Origin: Clostridia bacterium
GTDB lineage: Bacteria > Bacillota > Clostridia > Oscillospirales > CAG-272
DNA length: 64,000 nt
Direction: 5' to 3'
Assembly: GCA_017453365.1 (NCBI GenBank)
Contig: JAFTKH010000006.1
Span: forward strand, 70,321 to 134,320
Positions within the stretch are counted from its first letter, which is position 1. Each line of letters starts with the position of its first letter. The position numbers and the translations under genes were made by a program. Below are positions 17,490-27,900 of the stretch, piece after piece. The notes under the pieces were generated by a model that worked only from the letters and a program-made list of their open reading frames with translations, did not search any database and was not told where the DNA came from.

Positions 17490-18248
17490 GTGTACGATTT
17501 ACAAAGAGCGGGGTCGTTTAAACGATTTTCCGCATTTCTCTTTGATTTTATCATGCTTTCTATCCTCGCTGTGGGCTTTGCTTTTGCTATCTCGGCAATA
17601 ACCGGATACGATGCGCGCCTTGATGAGTATCAGGGCCATATAGACAGATACGAGGCAGAGTACGGAGTGTCGCTCGATATCACGGCTGATGAATATGAGG
17701 CTCTCTCCGAGGATGAGCGTGCATATTTTGACAGCGTCGAGAAAAAATTCGGCTCGGACGAGCAGGTGCTCCTCACGCTGAATATTGTCTTTAACCTTAC
17801 GCTCGTCGTAATCACTATCGGCGTTCTGCTTGCTTTCGTCGTGCTTGAGCTTATCGTGCCTCTTATCTTTAAAAACGGGCAGACTCTCGGGAAAAAGATT
17901 TTCGGTGTCGGAGTTATGTTTAACAACGGAGTTAAGATAAATTCTCTCGGACTCTTTATAAGATGTATGCTTGGAAAGTACACGATAGAGACGATGATAC
18001 CGATACTCATCGTTCTTATGATAATTTTCTTCGGCGCGGGAATGGTCGGCGCCGTTGTTCTTGTGCTTATTCCGGTGCTTGAGGCTATACTGTTTTTTGC
18101 GACGAAGAACAGGTCTCTTGTTCACGACGTCCTCTCGGGTACGGTTACTGTCGATATGGCGAGCCAGATGATATTCGATACCTACGACGAAATGCTAGCG
18201 TACAAGAAGCGCGTGCACGCCGAGTCTGTCGAGAAGAGCAAATACTGA
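17490..18248 (+). CDS. RDD-family membrane protein
   Basis: A 252-residue membrane protein. The RDD signature begins in the first segment (AGSFKRFSAFLFDFIML, with R and the first D), and FKNGQTLGKKIFGV precedes the third hydrophobic region, as in the family. A charged extracytoplasmic loop of about 70 residues separates helices one and two. GTG 17490 is preferred to ATG 17475 because GGGAGG lies seven bases upstream of it. Family members are linked to Na+/H+ exchange or membrane stress, but no activity is given by sequence. It precedes the sugar ABC genes by 55 bp in the same direction. Confidence 0.82.
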   Translation: MYDLQRAGSFKRFSAFLFDFIMLSILAVGFAFAISAITGYDARLDEYQGHIDRYEAEYGVSLDITADEYEALSEDERAYFDSVEKKFGSDEQVLLTLNIVFNLTLVVITIGVLLAFVVLELIVPLIFKNGQTLGKKIFGVGVMFNNGVKINSLGLFIRCMLGKYTIETMIPILIVLMIIFFGAGMVGAVVLVLIPVLEAILFFATKNRSLVHDVLSGTVTVDMASQMIFDTYDEMLAYKKRVHAESVEKSKY

Positions 18249-18303
18249 AAAGCTAATTTGAATAAAACAAAATATACAACTGACTTTCAAAGGAGGCGTA
18301 CTA

Positions 18304-19518
18304 ATGAAAGTAGAACTTCAGAATCTCACTAAAATTTTCCCCAGCAGAAACAAAAAGTCGAATGAAGAGGTCGTTGCTGTCAGCGACTTTACCTTTACCA
18401 TTCCCGACGGTAAGCTCGTAGGTCTGCTCGGCCCCTCAGGCTGTGGAAAGAGTACCACGCTCTATATGATAAGCGGACTTCAGAAGCCCACCCCGGGTAA
18501 GATATTCTTCGGCGACGAGGACGTAACCGAGCTCTCCCCGGAGAACAGAGGTATAGGTCTTGTGTTCCAGAACTACGCGCTCTATCCGCACATGACCGTA
18601 AAGCAGAACATACTCTTCCCGCTCCAGAACCTTAAGGGTGCGGACAGGATGTCCAAGCCTGAAATGCTTGAGCGTGCCTATGAGGCTGCGAAGCTCGTGC
18701 AGATAGACGGCCTTATGGACAGAAAGCCGAGTGAGCTGTCGGGTGGTCAGCAGCAGAGAGTCGCTATCGCAAGAGCGCTTGTAAAGATGCCGAGAGTTCT
18801 TCTTCTCGACGAGCCGCTTTCCAACCTCGACGCGCGCCTTCGTCTTCAGACCCGTGAGGAGATAAGAAGAATACAGAAAGAGACAGGCATTACCACCATA
18901 TTTGTAACGCACGACCAGGAAGAGGCTATGTCGATATCCGATATAATTGTCGTTATGAAGCTCGGTGTAGTTCAGCAGGTTGGTAAGCCGCAGGATATAT
19001 ATGACGACCCCATCAACCTCTTCGTTGCTAAGTTCCTCGGAACTCCCCCCATTAACGTCTTCCACGGTTATATAAAGGGCGGAAAGCTCTACGTCGGCGG
19101 TACCGAAACCCCTATCACCGAGACTGTAGAGGTCGAGGAGACTGTCGAGACCGAGAACGGACCTGTTACCGAGGTCAAGACTGTTGAGAATATAGTTGGC
19201 TACAAATACGATGGCGGCACGGCGGTGCTTCCTGCCGATGCTGCTATAGAGGAGCGTGGCGTTTACATCGGTATCCGTCCCGAGGGCTTCGAGCTTAAGA
19301 AGAGAGGAGCTCTCGAGTGTAAGCTCTCGAACGTCGAGGTAATGGGACGCGATTGCAGTGTCGTTTCTACTCACGAGGCCGCAGAGAGCCCTACCGTACG
19401 CTCGATAATCGATTCCGACTCGGACATTGACAGAGAGGCCGAGACGGTTCGCTTCGCACTGAAGCCGAACAAGGTGTTCGCCTTCGATAAATGGACCGAA
19501 GAAAGAATTTATTTCTGA
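18304..19518 (+). CDS. Sugar ABC transporter ATPase (MsmK/UgpC type)
   Basis: ATP-binding subunit of a carbohydrate ABC importer, 404 residues. Walker A GPSGCGKST (about 42-50), Q-loop VFQNYALYPHM, signature LSGGQQQRVAIARAL, Walker B VLLLDEPLSNLDA and the switch VTHDQEEAM are all intact. The C-terminal TOBE/OB regulatory domain (from about 240) has a Glu-rich insertion (VEVEETVETENGPVTEVKTV), which makes it about 30 residues longer than usual. GGAGG ends seven bases before the ATG. It is followed 12 bp later by the first permease. Codon use looks like that of a highly expressed gene. Confidence 0.94.
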   Translation: MKVELQNLTKIFPSRNKKSNEEVVAVSDFTFTIPDGKLVGLLGPSGCGKSTTLYMISGLQKPTPGKIFFGDEDVTELSPENRGIGLVFQNYALYPHMTVKQNILFPLQNLKGADRMSKPEMLERAYEAAKLVQIDGLMDRKPSELSGGQQQRVAIARALVKMPRVLLLDEPLSNLDARLRLQTREEIRRIQKETGITTIFVTHDQEEAMSISDIIVVMKLGVVQQVGKPQDIYDDPINLFVAKFLGTPPINVFHGYIKGGKLYVGGTETPITETVEVEETVETENGPVTEVKTVENIVGYKYDGGTAVLPADAAIEERGVYIGIRPEGFELKKRGALECKLSNVEVMGRDCSVVSTHEAAESPTVRSIIDSDSDIDREAETVRFALKPNKVFAFDKWTEERIYF

Positions 19519-19530
19519 GGAGTGTAAACA

Positions 19531-20475
19531 ATGGTTGATAGCAAACATCAGTGGAAAGCCTGGTTGTACCTCTCTCCCGCTATAGTGCTGCTGCTTATCT
19601 TCACGGTTTGGCCTATTATCAATACGATAAGAATGGCGTTCCTCGAGGGTTATGACAGTCTGTCGGCGGTGAACGGAACTACCTTCTCATTTGGCTTTGG
19701 AAATTTCATAAAGGTTGTGCAATATAAGCAGTTTCTTACCTGCCTTAAGAATACCGCGCTCCTTTGTGTAACTACAGTTCCGATTTCTACGCTTTTGGCG
19801 CTTCTTATCGCCGTGTGTCTTAATGCGATAAAGCCCCTCCAGAAGCTTCTGCAAACTATATTTTTCCTCCCCTACGTTACGAACTCCATAGCGATAGGTA
19901 TGGTTTTTGCGGCGATGTTCAATATCGTCGGTAACGCACACGGAACGGAAAACGAGATAATAGTTACCGCAGGTATCATAAACAACGTTATCGAATTCTT
20001 CGGCGGCACACATATAAACTGGATAAATGCGGGCTCGACCTATTGGGCGAATATGACCGTTATGATAGTTTATATCGTGTGGAATGCGCTGCCCTTTAAG
20101 ATACTTGTTCTCCTTGGCGGTCTTCAGAGCATCAACAAGCAGTATTACGATGCGGCGAAGGTTGACGGCACGTCAAGAAGGCGCGTGTTTACAAGGATTA
20201 CGGTGCCGCTCCTATCTCCGATGCTCGCATACGTAGTTATTACGGGCTTTATTGGCGGATTTAAGGAATACACGAGCATCGTCGGTATCTTTGACGAGAC
20301 GATGGGTCCGCCCGACGATAAGGGAAGACTCAATACAATGGTCGGATTTATATACGACGCGCTCGAAACGAGTAAGCAGGGCCGTGCAAGCGCGGCTGCG
20401 CTTATACTGTTTGGAATTATTCTTGTCATTACCTTGATAAATCTCCAGGTAAGCAAGAAGAAAGTGCACTATTAA
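19531..20475 (+). CDS. Sugar ABC transporter permease (MalF/UgpA type)
   Basis: Inner-membrane subunit with six predicted helices, 314 residues. The EAA-loop contact for the ATPase is visible as YYDAAKVDGTSRRRVFTRIT near residue 206, a standard feature of the CUT1 family. An insert of about 35 residues around 140-170 lies between helices. It pairs with the next gene's product, 12 bp downstream, to form the channel fed by the lipoprotein at 21968. Confidence 0.93.
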   Translation: MVDSKHQWKAWLYLSPAIVLLLIFTVWPIINTIRMAFLEGYDSLSAVNGTTFSFGFGNFIKVVQYKQFLTCLKNTALLCVTTVPISTLLALLIAVCLNAIKPLQKLLQTIFFLPYVTNSIAIGMVFAAMFNIVGNAHGTENEIIVTAGIINNVIEFFGGTHINWINAGSTYWANMTVMIVYIVWNALPFKILVLLGGLQSINKQYYDAAKVDGTSRRRVFTRITVPLLSPMLAYVVITGFIGGFKEYTSIVGIFDETMGPPDDKGRLNTMVGFIYDALETSKQGRASAAALILFGIILVITLINLQVSKKKVHY

Positions 20476-20487
20476 GGGGGTGGCAGT

Positions 20488-21378
20488 ATGGCAGACGTTA
20501 TAATGCATGAAAGAAACATACAGCTCGTCTCCGCAAGGCAGAGAATAATGAAGATAGCCGTCCTAGTTGCGCTCTATATCTTCCTTATTGCTATGGCGAT
20601 AACGGTGCTGTTTCCGTTCTATTGGATGATAAACTCGTCCCTCAAAACGCTCGAGGAATACCGTCTTTCGATACCCACCTTCTGGCCCCGCCAGGTAATG
20701 CTCTCGAACTACGTTGATGCATTCAATACGGCCAATCTCGGCAGACTTTTCCTTAACACTATGTACGTAGGAATAGTTTCCACCCTTCTGTCCCTTGTCA
20801 TCACCGTGCTTTGTGCCTTTGCGTTTGCACGCCTTGAGTTTAAGGGGAAGAATACGCTCTTCGCGGCGCTCCTTGCCACGATGATGATACCCGGTGAGCT
20901 TTTCACTATAACGAACTATCAGACGGTTAACTCCTTTGGATGGATGAACACCTACACGGTACTTATCGTTCCGTTCCTTGTCAGCGTGTTCTACATCTAC
21001 CTTCTCCGCCAGAACTTTATGCAGATACCGAATGAGCTCTATCTCGCGGCGAAGGTCGACGGCACCTCGGATATCAAGTATCTGTGGAAGGTAATGATAC
21101 CGTTAGCGCTCCCGACTTTAATATCGATAACGATACTGAAGATGATGGGTGCGTGGAACTCCTACATTTGGCCGCGACTTGTTGCCAACGACGACGCACA
21201 CAAACTGATAACGAACGGTCTTCGCGGCGCGTCCTTTATGGACACCACCACGAACGAGCCGCACATTCCTCAACAGATGGCGGCAGTTGCCCTCGTATCT
21301 ATACCGCTGTTTTTAGTATTTATTTTCCTTCGTAAGTACATTATGAAGGGTGTATCCCGCTCCGGCATAAAGGGGTAG
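20488..21378 (+). CDS. Sugar ABC transporter permease (MalG/UgpE type)
   Basis: Second channel subunit, 296 residues and six helices. FPFYWMINSSLKTLEEY near residue 45 and the EAA-loop LYLAAKVDGTSDIKYLWKVM near 185 are typical of MalG-like proteins. GGGGGTGG ahead of the ATG is a strong RBS. The binding-protein gene normally adjacent is separated here by a 589-bp structured intergenic region. Confidence 0.93.
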   Translation: MADVIMHERNIQLVSARQRIMKIAVLVALYIFLIAMAITVLFPFYWMINSSLKTLEEYRLSIPTFWPRQVMLSNYVDAFNTANLGRLFLNTMYVGIVSTLLSLVITVLCAFAFARLEFKGKNTLFAALLATMMIPGELFTITNYQTVNSFGWMNTYTVLIVPFLVSVFYIYLLRQNFMQIPNELYLAAKVDGTSDIKYLWKVMIPLALPTLISITILKMMGAWNSYIWPRLVANDDAHKLITNGLRGASFMDTTTNEPHIPQQMAAVALVSIPLFLVFIFLRKYIMKGVSRSGIKG

Positions 21379-21420
21379 GGTGATGGTAATATTTCGGTAT
21401 AAATCTTCACTCTCTCGCTT

Positions 21421-21613
21421 GACGTACCCTTGTACGCCTGCGCTCACGATTAAAGATTTCTCCGCGAAATATTCTCCATCACACAGACGGTACTGAGAAA
21501 GTGCGGTGATGTGTCATTCGGCGATAAGCTTCGCCCGCTCCCTAGACGTACCTTCGTACGCCTGCGCTCGCGGCTGTAGATTGTTCCTCGAAATATTTTT
21601 CATCACACAGACG
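21421..21613 (+). repeat. Two direct-repeat copies of about 69 bp
   Basis: Copies at 21421-21489 and 21545-21613 both begin GACGTACC, share GTACGCCTGCGCTC, and end CATCACACAGACG, with scattered differences between. They are separated by 55 bp. A looser relative (TTGTACGCCTTAGCACC) is present at 29402. They look like a dispersed intergenic repeat rather than coding sequence. Confidence 0.65.
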
Positions 21614-21628
21614 TAACTTATAATATTC

Positions 21629-21751
21629 GGCGGGTCGGATTTTTGGCTTATCCTTCGACCTTGCCGTCAGACTCTCGCGAATTATCGCGAGGGCAAACTG
21701 AATAAAAAAACCAATCCGACCCGCCCCGCGCGAGCATCAGCTCGCGCGGGG
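21629..21751. repeat. Nested stem-loop island between permease and binding-protein genes
   Basis: A 12-bp perfect outer stem GGCGGGTCGGAT (21629-21640) / ATCCGACCCGCC (21714-21725) encloses the hairpin CTCGCGA-ATTA-TCGCGAG (21674-21691). It abuts a second perfect hairpin with 12-bp arms (CCCCGCGCGAGC 21724-21735 / 21740-21751) and loop ATCA. No T-run follows, so it is not a plain terminator. It could hold back 3'-to-5' decay or lower read-through between transporter genes. The rest of the gap (21752-21967) is AT-rich, with short hairpins (GATTTTC/GAAAATC, GCCGT/ACGGC) and no gene. Confidence 0.75.
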
Positions 21752-21967
21752 GAAGGGGAAATACAAAGATAATAATAAGAGAATATTTGAGTATTCTAAC
21801 CGAGCATTTAAACCAAACGGAAGATTTTCGAGGTAAAGCCGAGAAAATCAACCATCACTCTTCGCTATTCATTATTCATTTGTTGGGCTCTGCTCAACAC
21901 CAAATTTGTGTTAATTGCCGTTTTACGGCTCTAACAAATAAATAAAAAGAAAAGGAAGAAAAACACC

Positions 21968-23389
21968 ATGAAAAAGATACTGATTTCGGTTCTTTTGATT
22001 CTTTCTCTCTGTATGTGCATGGTCGGAATGACCGCATGCGGCGGAGCGAAGGCACAGCCTAACTTCGAGGTTCCCGAGGGCGGTTATGATGGCAGCGCAG
22101 TTACCATTACGTTCTACACCACTATGGGTACCAACCTTACCCCTGTACTCGAGGAGTACATCGTAGAGTTTAATAAGCTCTATCCCAACATCACGGTAGT
22201 TTATGAGTCTGTCGGAGGTTACGACGACGTTCGCGACCAGATAAAGACCGAGATTACCGTTGGTAACCAGCCCAACATCGCTTACTGTTACCCCGACCAC
22301 GTTGCTCTTTACAACCTTGCAGGTGCGGTTGCTACTCTTGATAACCTTATCGAGAGTGACATTCCCGTAACCCTCGCTGACGGTACTACTGAAATTCTCG
22401 GTCTTACCGAAGAGCAGAAGAACGACTTCATCAAGGGATTCTACGATGAGGGTGCACAGTTCGGAGACGGACTTATGTACACCATGCCCTTCTCGAAGTC
22501 TACCGAGGTTCTTTACTACAACAAGACCTTCTTCGAGGCTAACGGTCTCACCGTTCCCACCACCTGGGACGAGCTTGAGACTGTTTGCGCAGCGATAAAG
22601 ACTATCGACCCGAACTCCATTCCTCTCGGCTACGACTCCGAGGCTAACTGGTTCATCACCATGTGCGAGCAGCTCGAGACCGATTACACCAGCGCAACGA
22701 AGGTTGACGGAACGAACTTCCTCTTCGACAACGACGAGAATAAGGAATTCGTTAAGAGATTCAACGAGTGGTATCAGAAGGGTTACCTCACCACTCAGAC
22801 CCTCTACGGCTCCTATACCTCCGGCCTCTTCACTGCACAGACCGGCACCAGAAGCTATATGTCTATAGGCTCGTCTGCAGGTGCTACTCACCAGCGCCCT
22901 GCGAAGAATGCTGACGGAAGCTACCCCTTCGAGGTTGGTATCGCTCCCATTCCTCAGATGGATGCTGTTAATAACCCCAAGGTTATCTCCCAGGGTCCCT
23001 CTGTATGTATCTTCAAGAAGGATAATCCTCAAGAGGTCGTTGCTTCCTGGCTCTTCGTTAAGTTCCTTACGACCTCTACCGAGTTCCAGGCAGACTTCTC
23101 GATGGCTTCCGGTTACGTTCCCGTTCTTAAGTCGGTTGCTAACGACCCCACCTATAAGGACTTTACCGATAAGGCTGACGGCGGTGATTACGTAGCAGCT
23201 CTCTCTGCTAAAGTATGTCTTGAGCAGGAGTCCTACTACTACACCTCTCCCGCATTCAACGGCTCGTCTATGGCTCGTGACCAGGTAGGCGCGCTTCTTA
23301 CGAAGCTTCTTACCGAAACGGCTCTTACCGATGACGTTATGGATAGAGCATTCCGGGATGCTATCGACGAGTGTGAGTACAGCCAGTAA
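21968..23389 (+). CDS. Sugar ABC transporter substrate-binding lipoprotein (UgpB/MalE type)
   Basis: Extracellular solute-binding protein family 1, 473 residues. The lipoprotein signal peptide has lipobox MTAC with Cys24 as lipid anchor. VTITFYTTMGTNLTPVLEEY starts the mature two-lobed fold, and later FSKSTEVLYYNKTFFEANGL and VPTTWDELE are the usual first-lobe motifs. It delivers an oligosaccharide or polyol to the permeases encoded upstream; the sugar cannot be read from sequence. Codon use is very strongly biased, which fits the high expression usual for binding proteins. Confidence 0.93.
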   Translation: MKKILISVLLILSLCMCMVGMTACGGAKAQPNFEVPEGGYDGSAVTITFYTTMGTNLTPVLEEYIVEFNKLYPNITVVYESVGGYDDVRDQIKTEITVGNQPNIAYCYPDHVALYNLAGAVATLDNLIESDIPVTLADGTTEILGLTEEQKNDFIKGFYDEGAQFGDGLMYTMPFSKSTEVLYYNKTFFEANGLTVPTTWDELETVCAAIKTIDPNSIPLGYDSEANWFITMCEQLETDYTSATKVDGTNFLFDNDENKEFVKRFNEWYQKGYLTTQTLYGSYTSGLFTAQTGTRSYMSIGSSAGATHQRPAKNADGSYPFEVGIAPIPQMDAVNNPKVISQGPSVCIFKKDNPQEVVASWLFVKFLTTSTEFQADFSMASGYVPVLKSVANDPTYKDFTDKADGGDYVAALSAKVCLEQESYYYTSPAFNGSSMARDQVGALLTKLLTETALTDDVMDRAFRDAIDECEYSQ

Positions 23390-23452
23390 CAATTGACAGT
23401 TAACAATTGAAAATTGGTGAAATTCAAGAAAAGAATAACTAACGGTTAAAGT

Positions 23453-24847
23453 ATGAATAATAGACTTATAAGACTATTATCACTCCTCGTGCTTTTGGCC
23501 TTGCTCGTGTCGGCTCTTGCCGCTTGCGGTGGTACGTCTTGCGAAAATCACGTTGATGCGAACCGCGACGGTATCTGTGATACCGAGGGCTGCGGAGCTG
23601 CCGTCGAGGTAAAAGAGGCGGTTGACTACGTCAGCACGCTTAAGCTCGATATGACGAGCGAGACTAAAAAGCTCGAGGTGACCGTCAAGCTTATGATTGA
23701 CGGCGATACAACACATTTTAACGCTCCTGCCGACGTCTTCGACGGCGGAACGCTTAAGGCGAGATATCTCGCCGTAAATACTCCCGAGAGCACGGGTAAG
23801 ATTGAGGAGTGGGGAAAACAGGCATCTAACTTCACGAAGGAGAAGCTTTCTACCGCAACCTCTATCATCGTTGAGTCCGATAACGAAGCTTGGAACGTCG
23901 ACTCGACGGGTGCGCGCCACCTCGTTTGGGTGTGGTATCTTGCTCCCGGGGAGACGGAGTACAGAAATCTGAACCTTGAGCTGTTGCAAAATGGCCTCGG
24001 ACGTGCCTCGAATACACAGAGCAACCGCTATGGCTCGACCTGTATGGCGGCTTTGAATCAGGCGAAGACTCTGGGACTTAAGATGCATTCGACAGAAAAT
24101 GACCCCCTTTTCTACTACGGTGCAGTGCAGGAAATAAACCTTAAGGAATTAAGGCTTAATATCGCCGAATACGAGGGCACACAGGTGGCCTTCGACGGTA
24201 TCGTTTCTACCAATAGCGGTGACGGCGGCGTATACATTGAGTCCTACGACGCTGAAACCGATATGTGCTACGGCGTGTATGTCTATTATGAGAATGGCGG
24301 CCTGCACGGCGATGCCGTTGCTATGCTGAAGCCGGGTAATGAGGTCAGAATAGTAGGAACGGTGTCCGAGTTTAACGGCACGTATCAGGTTTCGGGACTT
24401 AAGTACAACGCGCGTAAGAAGGACGAGCCTGACAATATGCATCTCATCTCCGAGGGCAACTCCGCTGCATACCGTCTGATTGACCCCGTGAAATTCACCA
24501 CGGGTAAGGTTTATATAGACGTTACCGAGAGCGAAGAGGAGAAGACGGTTGAGCTTGCTTATGCAGAGGCGGCGCTCGGTACCTCCGTATCGTTCGAAGA
24601 CCTCTATGTAAAAAGTGCATATACCACAGATAACGGCGGAAACTCCGACGGCGAGATGACTCTCTATTGCCGCGCGGGTGACGTCGAAATCGTGCTTCGC
24701 ACAGGTCTTCTTTTTGACGAAAATGGCGAAATTATAACCCAGGATGCCTACGTAGGCAAGACGGTAGATGTAAAGGGAATAGTTGACTCCTATAACAGCA
24801 ACTATCAGATAAAAATACTGTCTCCCGATAATATAGTAATAAAATAG
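23453..24847 (+). CDS. Lipoprotein with staphylococcal-nuclease-like domain and C-terminal OB-fold-like region
   Basis: A 464-residue lipoprotein (lipobox LAAC, Cys25). Just after the anchor comes ENHVDANRDGICDTEGC, an acidic C-x-x-H-x-D-x-N-x-D...C-D motif shared with the lipoprotein at 38155. Residues about 75-220 resemble thermonuclease: LMIDGDTTHF gives the first Asp, RYLAVNTPES the Arg and Glu, and GARHLVWVWY the second Arg. The Asp that usually precedes T-P-E is Asn. From about 235 to the end are beta-rich, OB-fold-like stretches (TQVAFDGIVSTNSGDGG, VGKTVDVKGIVDSYNSNYQI). It could degrade extracellular nucleic acid or bind it only. No strong RBS is present. Confidence 0.78.
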   Translation: MNNRLIRLLSLLVLLALLVSALAACGGTSCENHVDANRDGICDTEGCGAAVEVKEAVDYVSTLKLDMTSETKKLEVTVKLMIDGDTTHFNAPADVFDGGTLKARYLAVNTPESTGKIEEWGKQASNFTKEKLSTATSIIVESDNEAWNVDSTGARHLVWVWYLAPGETEYRNLNLELLQNGLGRASNTQSNRYGSTCMAALNQAKTLGLKMHSTENDPLFYYGAVQEINLKELRLNIAEYEGTQVAFDGIVSTNSGDGGVYIESYDAETDMCYGVYVYYENGGLHGDAVAMLKPGNEVRIVGTVSEFNGTYQVSGLKYNARKKDEPDNMHLISEGNSAAYRLIDPVKFTTGKVYIDVTESEEEKTVELAYAEAALGTSVSFEDLYVKSAYTTDNGGNSDGEMTLYCRAGDVEIVLRTGLLFDENGEIITQDAYVGKTVDVKGIVDSYNSNYQIKILSPDNIVIK

Positions 24848-24926
24848 GTAAAAAGACACCTACAAATTAGTTTTTCTCTTGTTAGCTTTAAGTTTAAACA
24901 ATTAAATAATATAAAGGAGAAACAAA

Positions 24927-27900
24927 ATGAAAAAGCTTTTAAGTTTGCTTCTTGTTCTCGTCCTTGCAGTCGGCGTTTTCGCAGCTTGCGGGCAAAAGGT
25001 TAACGAGGATCTTGAAGCAGCCGGTGCTTATATCGATGCTCTCTATAAGAACGAGGCTACGAATACCACCGTTGACTACGACGTCGTTGCTAACGTTGTT
25101 TATAACGGCACGACCTATCCTATCACCTGGTCGGTAAACGTTGAGTCGGGCGTTACTATCGTAGATAGTGCTAACGCAGGCTTTAAGACCGTAAAGGTTG
25201 AAAGAGGCGACGCTGACCTTAATTACACCCTTACCGCTACTATCACGGACGGTGAGGATACCGTAACGAAGAGCTTTGAGCGCGTAGTTCCCGCGAAGGT
25301 TTCGCAGGCGGCTATCGTTGATGCTGCTTACCAGCTCGCAGCAGGCGAGACTATGGACGGCACACAGACCCTTACCGGTAAGATAATCTCCATAGACACT
25401 CCCTACGACGCAGGTTATAAGAACGTAACCGTTACCATCGTAGTTGATAACCTTACCGATAAGCCCATTCAGTGTTACAGACTTAAGGGTGACCAGGCTG
25501 CTGACCTTAAGGTTGGCGACACCATCACCGTTGAGGGTACTATAACCAACTATAAGGGCACTATAGAATTTAACGCAGGCTGCGTTATCAAGGCTTACAC
25601 CGCTTGGGTTCCCACCGAGGCTGAGAAGGTAACCTTTGAGAAGAATGCTCTTACTCTTCCCGAGACCGTTTATATGGACGGTAACGTCGCACTCGTAGCT
25701 ACGGGTGCTACATACACTGACGTTGCTATTACCTGGACTGCAACCGGCGCTACTATCACCGAGGGCAACCTCGTAGTAGTTCAGACTGCTGAGGAGCAGA
25801 CCGTAACTCTTACCGCAACGCTTACTTGCGGTGCTGCAACCGAGACTAAGACCATCACGGTTAAGATAACTCCTAAGGATAACAGAGTTGCACAGCCCGT
25901 AACTGCTCTCGACACTATCAAGACCTACGTTCTTGCTATGAACCAGCTCAAGCTCGCTAAGCGTCTGTTTGCTACCGGTGAGATGAACGGCTACTATGCG
26001 GCTACCTCCGAGGCTCAACAGCTTGCAGCTGCAGCTCAGGTTGAGCTTGTTTCCGGTACTACCGATAAGTATTATCTTAAGATAACTGTAGGAACTGCTG
26101 TTAAGTACGTTAATATGGTAACCTCTACCAGCGGCGACAAGACCTACGTTAACATTAAGCTCGAGGATGCTGCATCCACGCAGTACACCTTCAATACCAC
26201 CTACGGTACGCTCGTTGCTAACGTAGAGGGTGCTGATTACTTCTTCGGCGTTGTTAAGGATAAGACTCACGACACCTTCGGTCCCGTTACCGCAAATGCT
26301 GATAACTACCCCGTTACGTTCTACGAGCTCGTTAACCCCGACCTCACTCCCGCAGCGGAAAGAATAGCAACAGAGCTGAGCTCGCTTACTCTTCCTGCTG
26401 ATATTACCACCGCAGTAGTTGACGTTCCTACCGTTGGTACGAACTATGCGAACGTTTCTATCACTTGGTCTTCCACCAATGCAGCAGTTGCTGTTAACGG
26501 CGGAAAGCTTAACTTCACTCTTCCCGCTACCGCAGGCTTCACGAAGGACGTTAAGATTACGGCTACCGTAGCTTGCGAGGGCGCTGACTCCCAGACCAAG
26601 GAGTTTACCGTAACTCTTTGGAAGCTTCCTACCACCGAGGCGGAGATGGTTTCTGTTCTCTACTCTCTTGAAAAGGGTATGACCGTTCCCGGAAAGTATA
26701 CCCTTACCGGTAGAGTTGTTTCTTTCGACACCGACGGTGCATATAGCAGTACGTATCATAACGTTTCCATCTGGGTTATGGTAGGTAACGATGCCGAGCA
26801 CCCTGTACTCGTTTTCAGATTAAAAGACGTTGATAATAACGACGCTACTATCAGTCTTATTAAGGTTGGTGACACCATCACCGTTGAAAACGGAACGCTC
26901 ACCGATTACAACACTAAGAAGGAAATCACCGGTGCTACTATCAAGTCTTACACCGCTTGGGTTCCCACCGAGCAGGAGAAGGTTGGCATTGAGCATACTG
27001 TTCTTGATGTAGACACTGATATTGCAGTTAATACTACTCTCACTCTTCCTGCAATCGGTGCTACCTACACCGACGTTGCTATCACTTGGACCGCTGACGG
27101 TGCACCCGTTTCCGGCAACTACGAAATCACGCTTGGCGATACCGCCCGCGAGATAACTCTCGTAGCTACTGTTTCGCTTGGTAACACTACTCTTCAGAAG
27201 ACCTTTACCCTTGCAGTTGCTGCGAAGCCCGCAGAAGCTCCTATTAAGGTTAACGCTCCTGTTGTAGGTCAAACTTATAAGCTTGCGATTTATCAGGCGA
27301 ATAAGGGCAAGTTCCTGTATCTCACGGGTGCAATTAACGGAACCACTGCTTATCAGCTTGCTACGAGCGATGCAATGGCAGATGCTATAGATGTAACTCT
27401 CGAGGCTGTTGACGGTGTTGACGGTGCATTCAGACTTTACTTTATGAATGCAGGTGTTAAGACTTATATAGACGTTTATGAAAGAACTGCTTCCTCTCAG
27501 AGTGGATCACTTCAGCTGGTAACGACCGCTCCTGAAAGATATTACACTGTTGATCCGATTACCGGTACGGCTGTTGTAGAGGGTACTGCGGGCAGCTATT
27601 ATATGGGTGCATTTAATAACAATGCATATATTGGCGGCTCTTGTGCAGAAAAATATATCTGGGGTGAGAATGCTGCAAATCTTGGTGTAAGTCAGTTCCC
27701 TGTTTGCTTCTATAGCTTTAAGCAGGTAGCTAACTTTACTGCTGACGAGAAGGTAGCGCAGGAGAAGGAATATCTTGCTATAGAAATTCCTGAGGCTATT
27801 GTATCCGCAACTGACGTTACTCTCGTAACTGACACTGTTCTCTTCGATGACGTTACCGTTACTTGGGAAGCTACCGGTGCAACAATAGTTGATAATAAGG

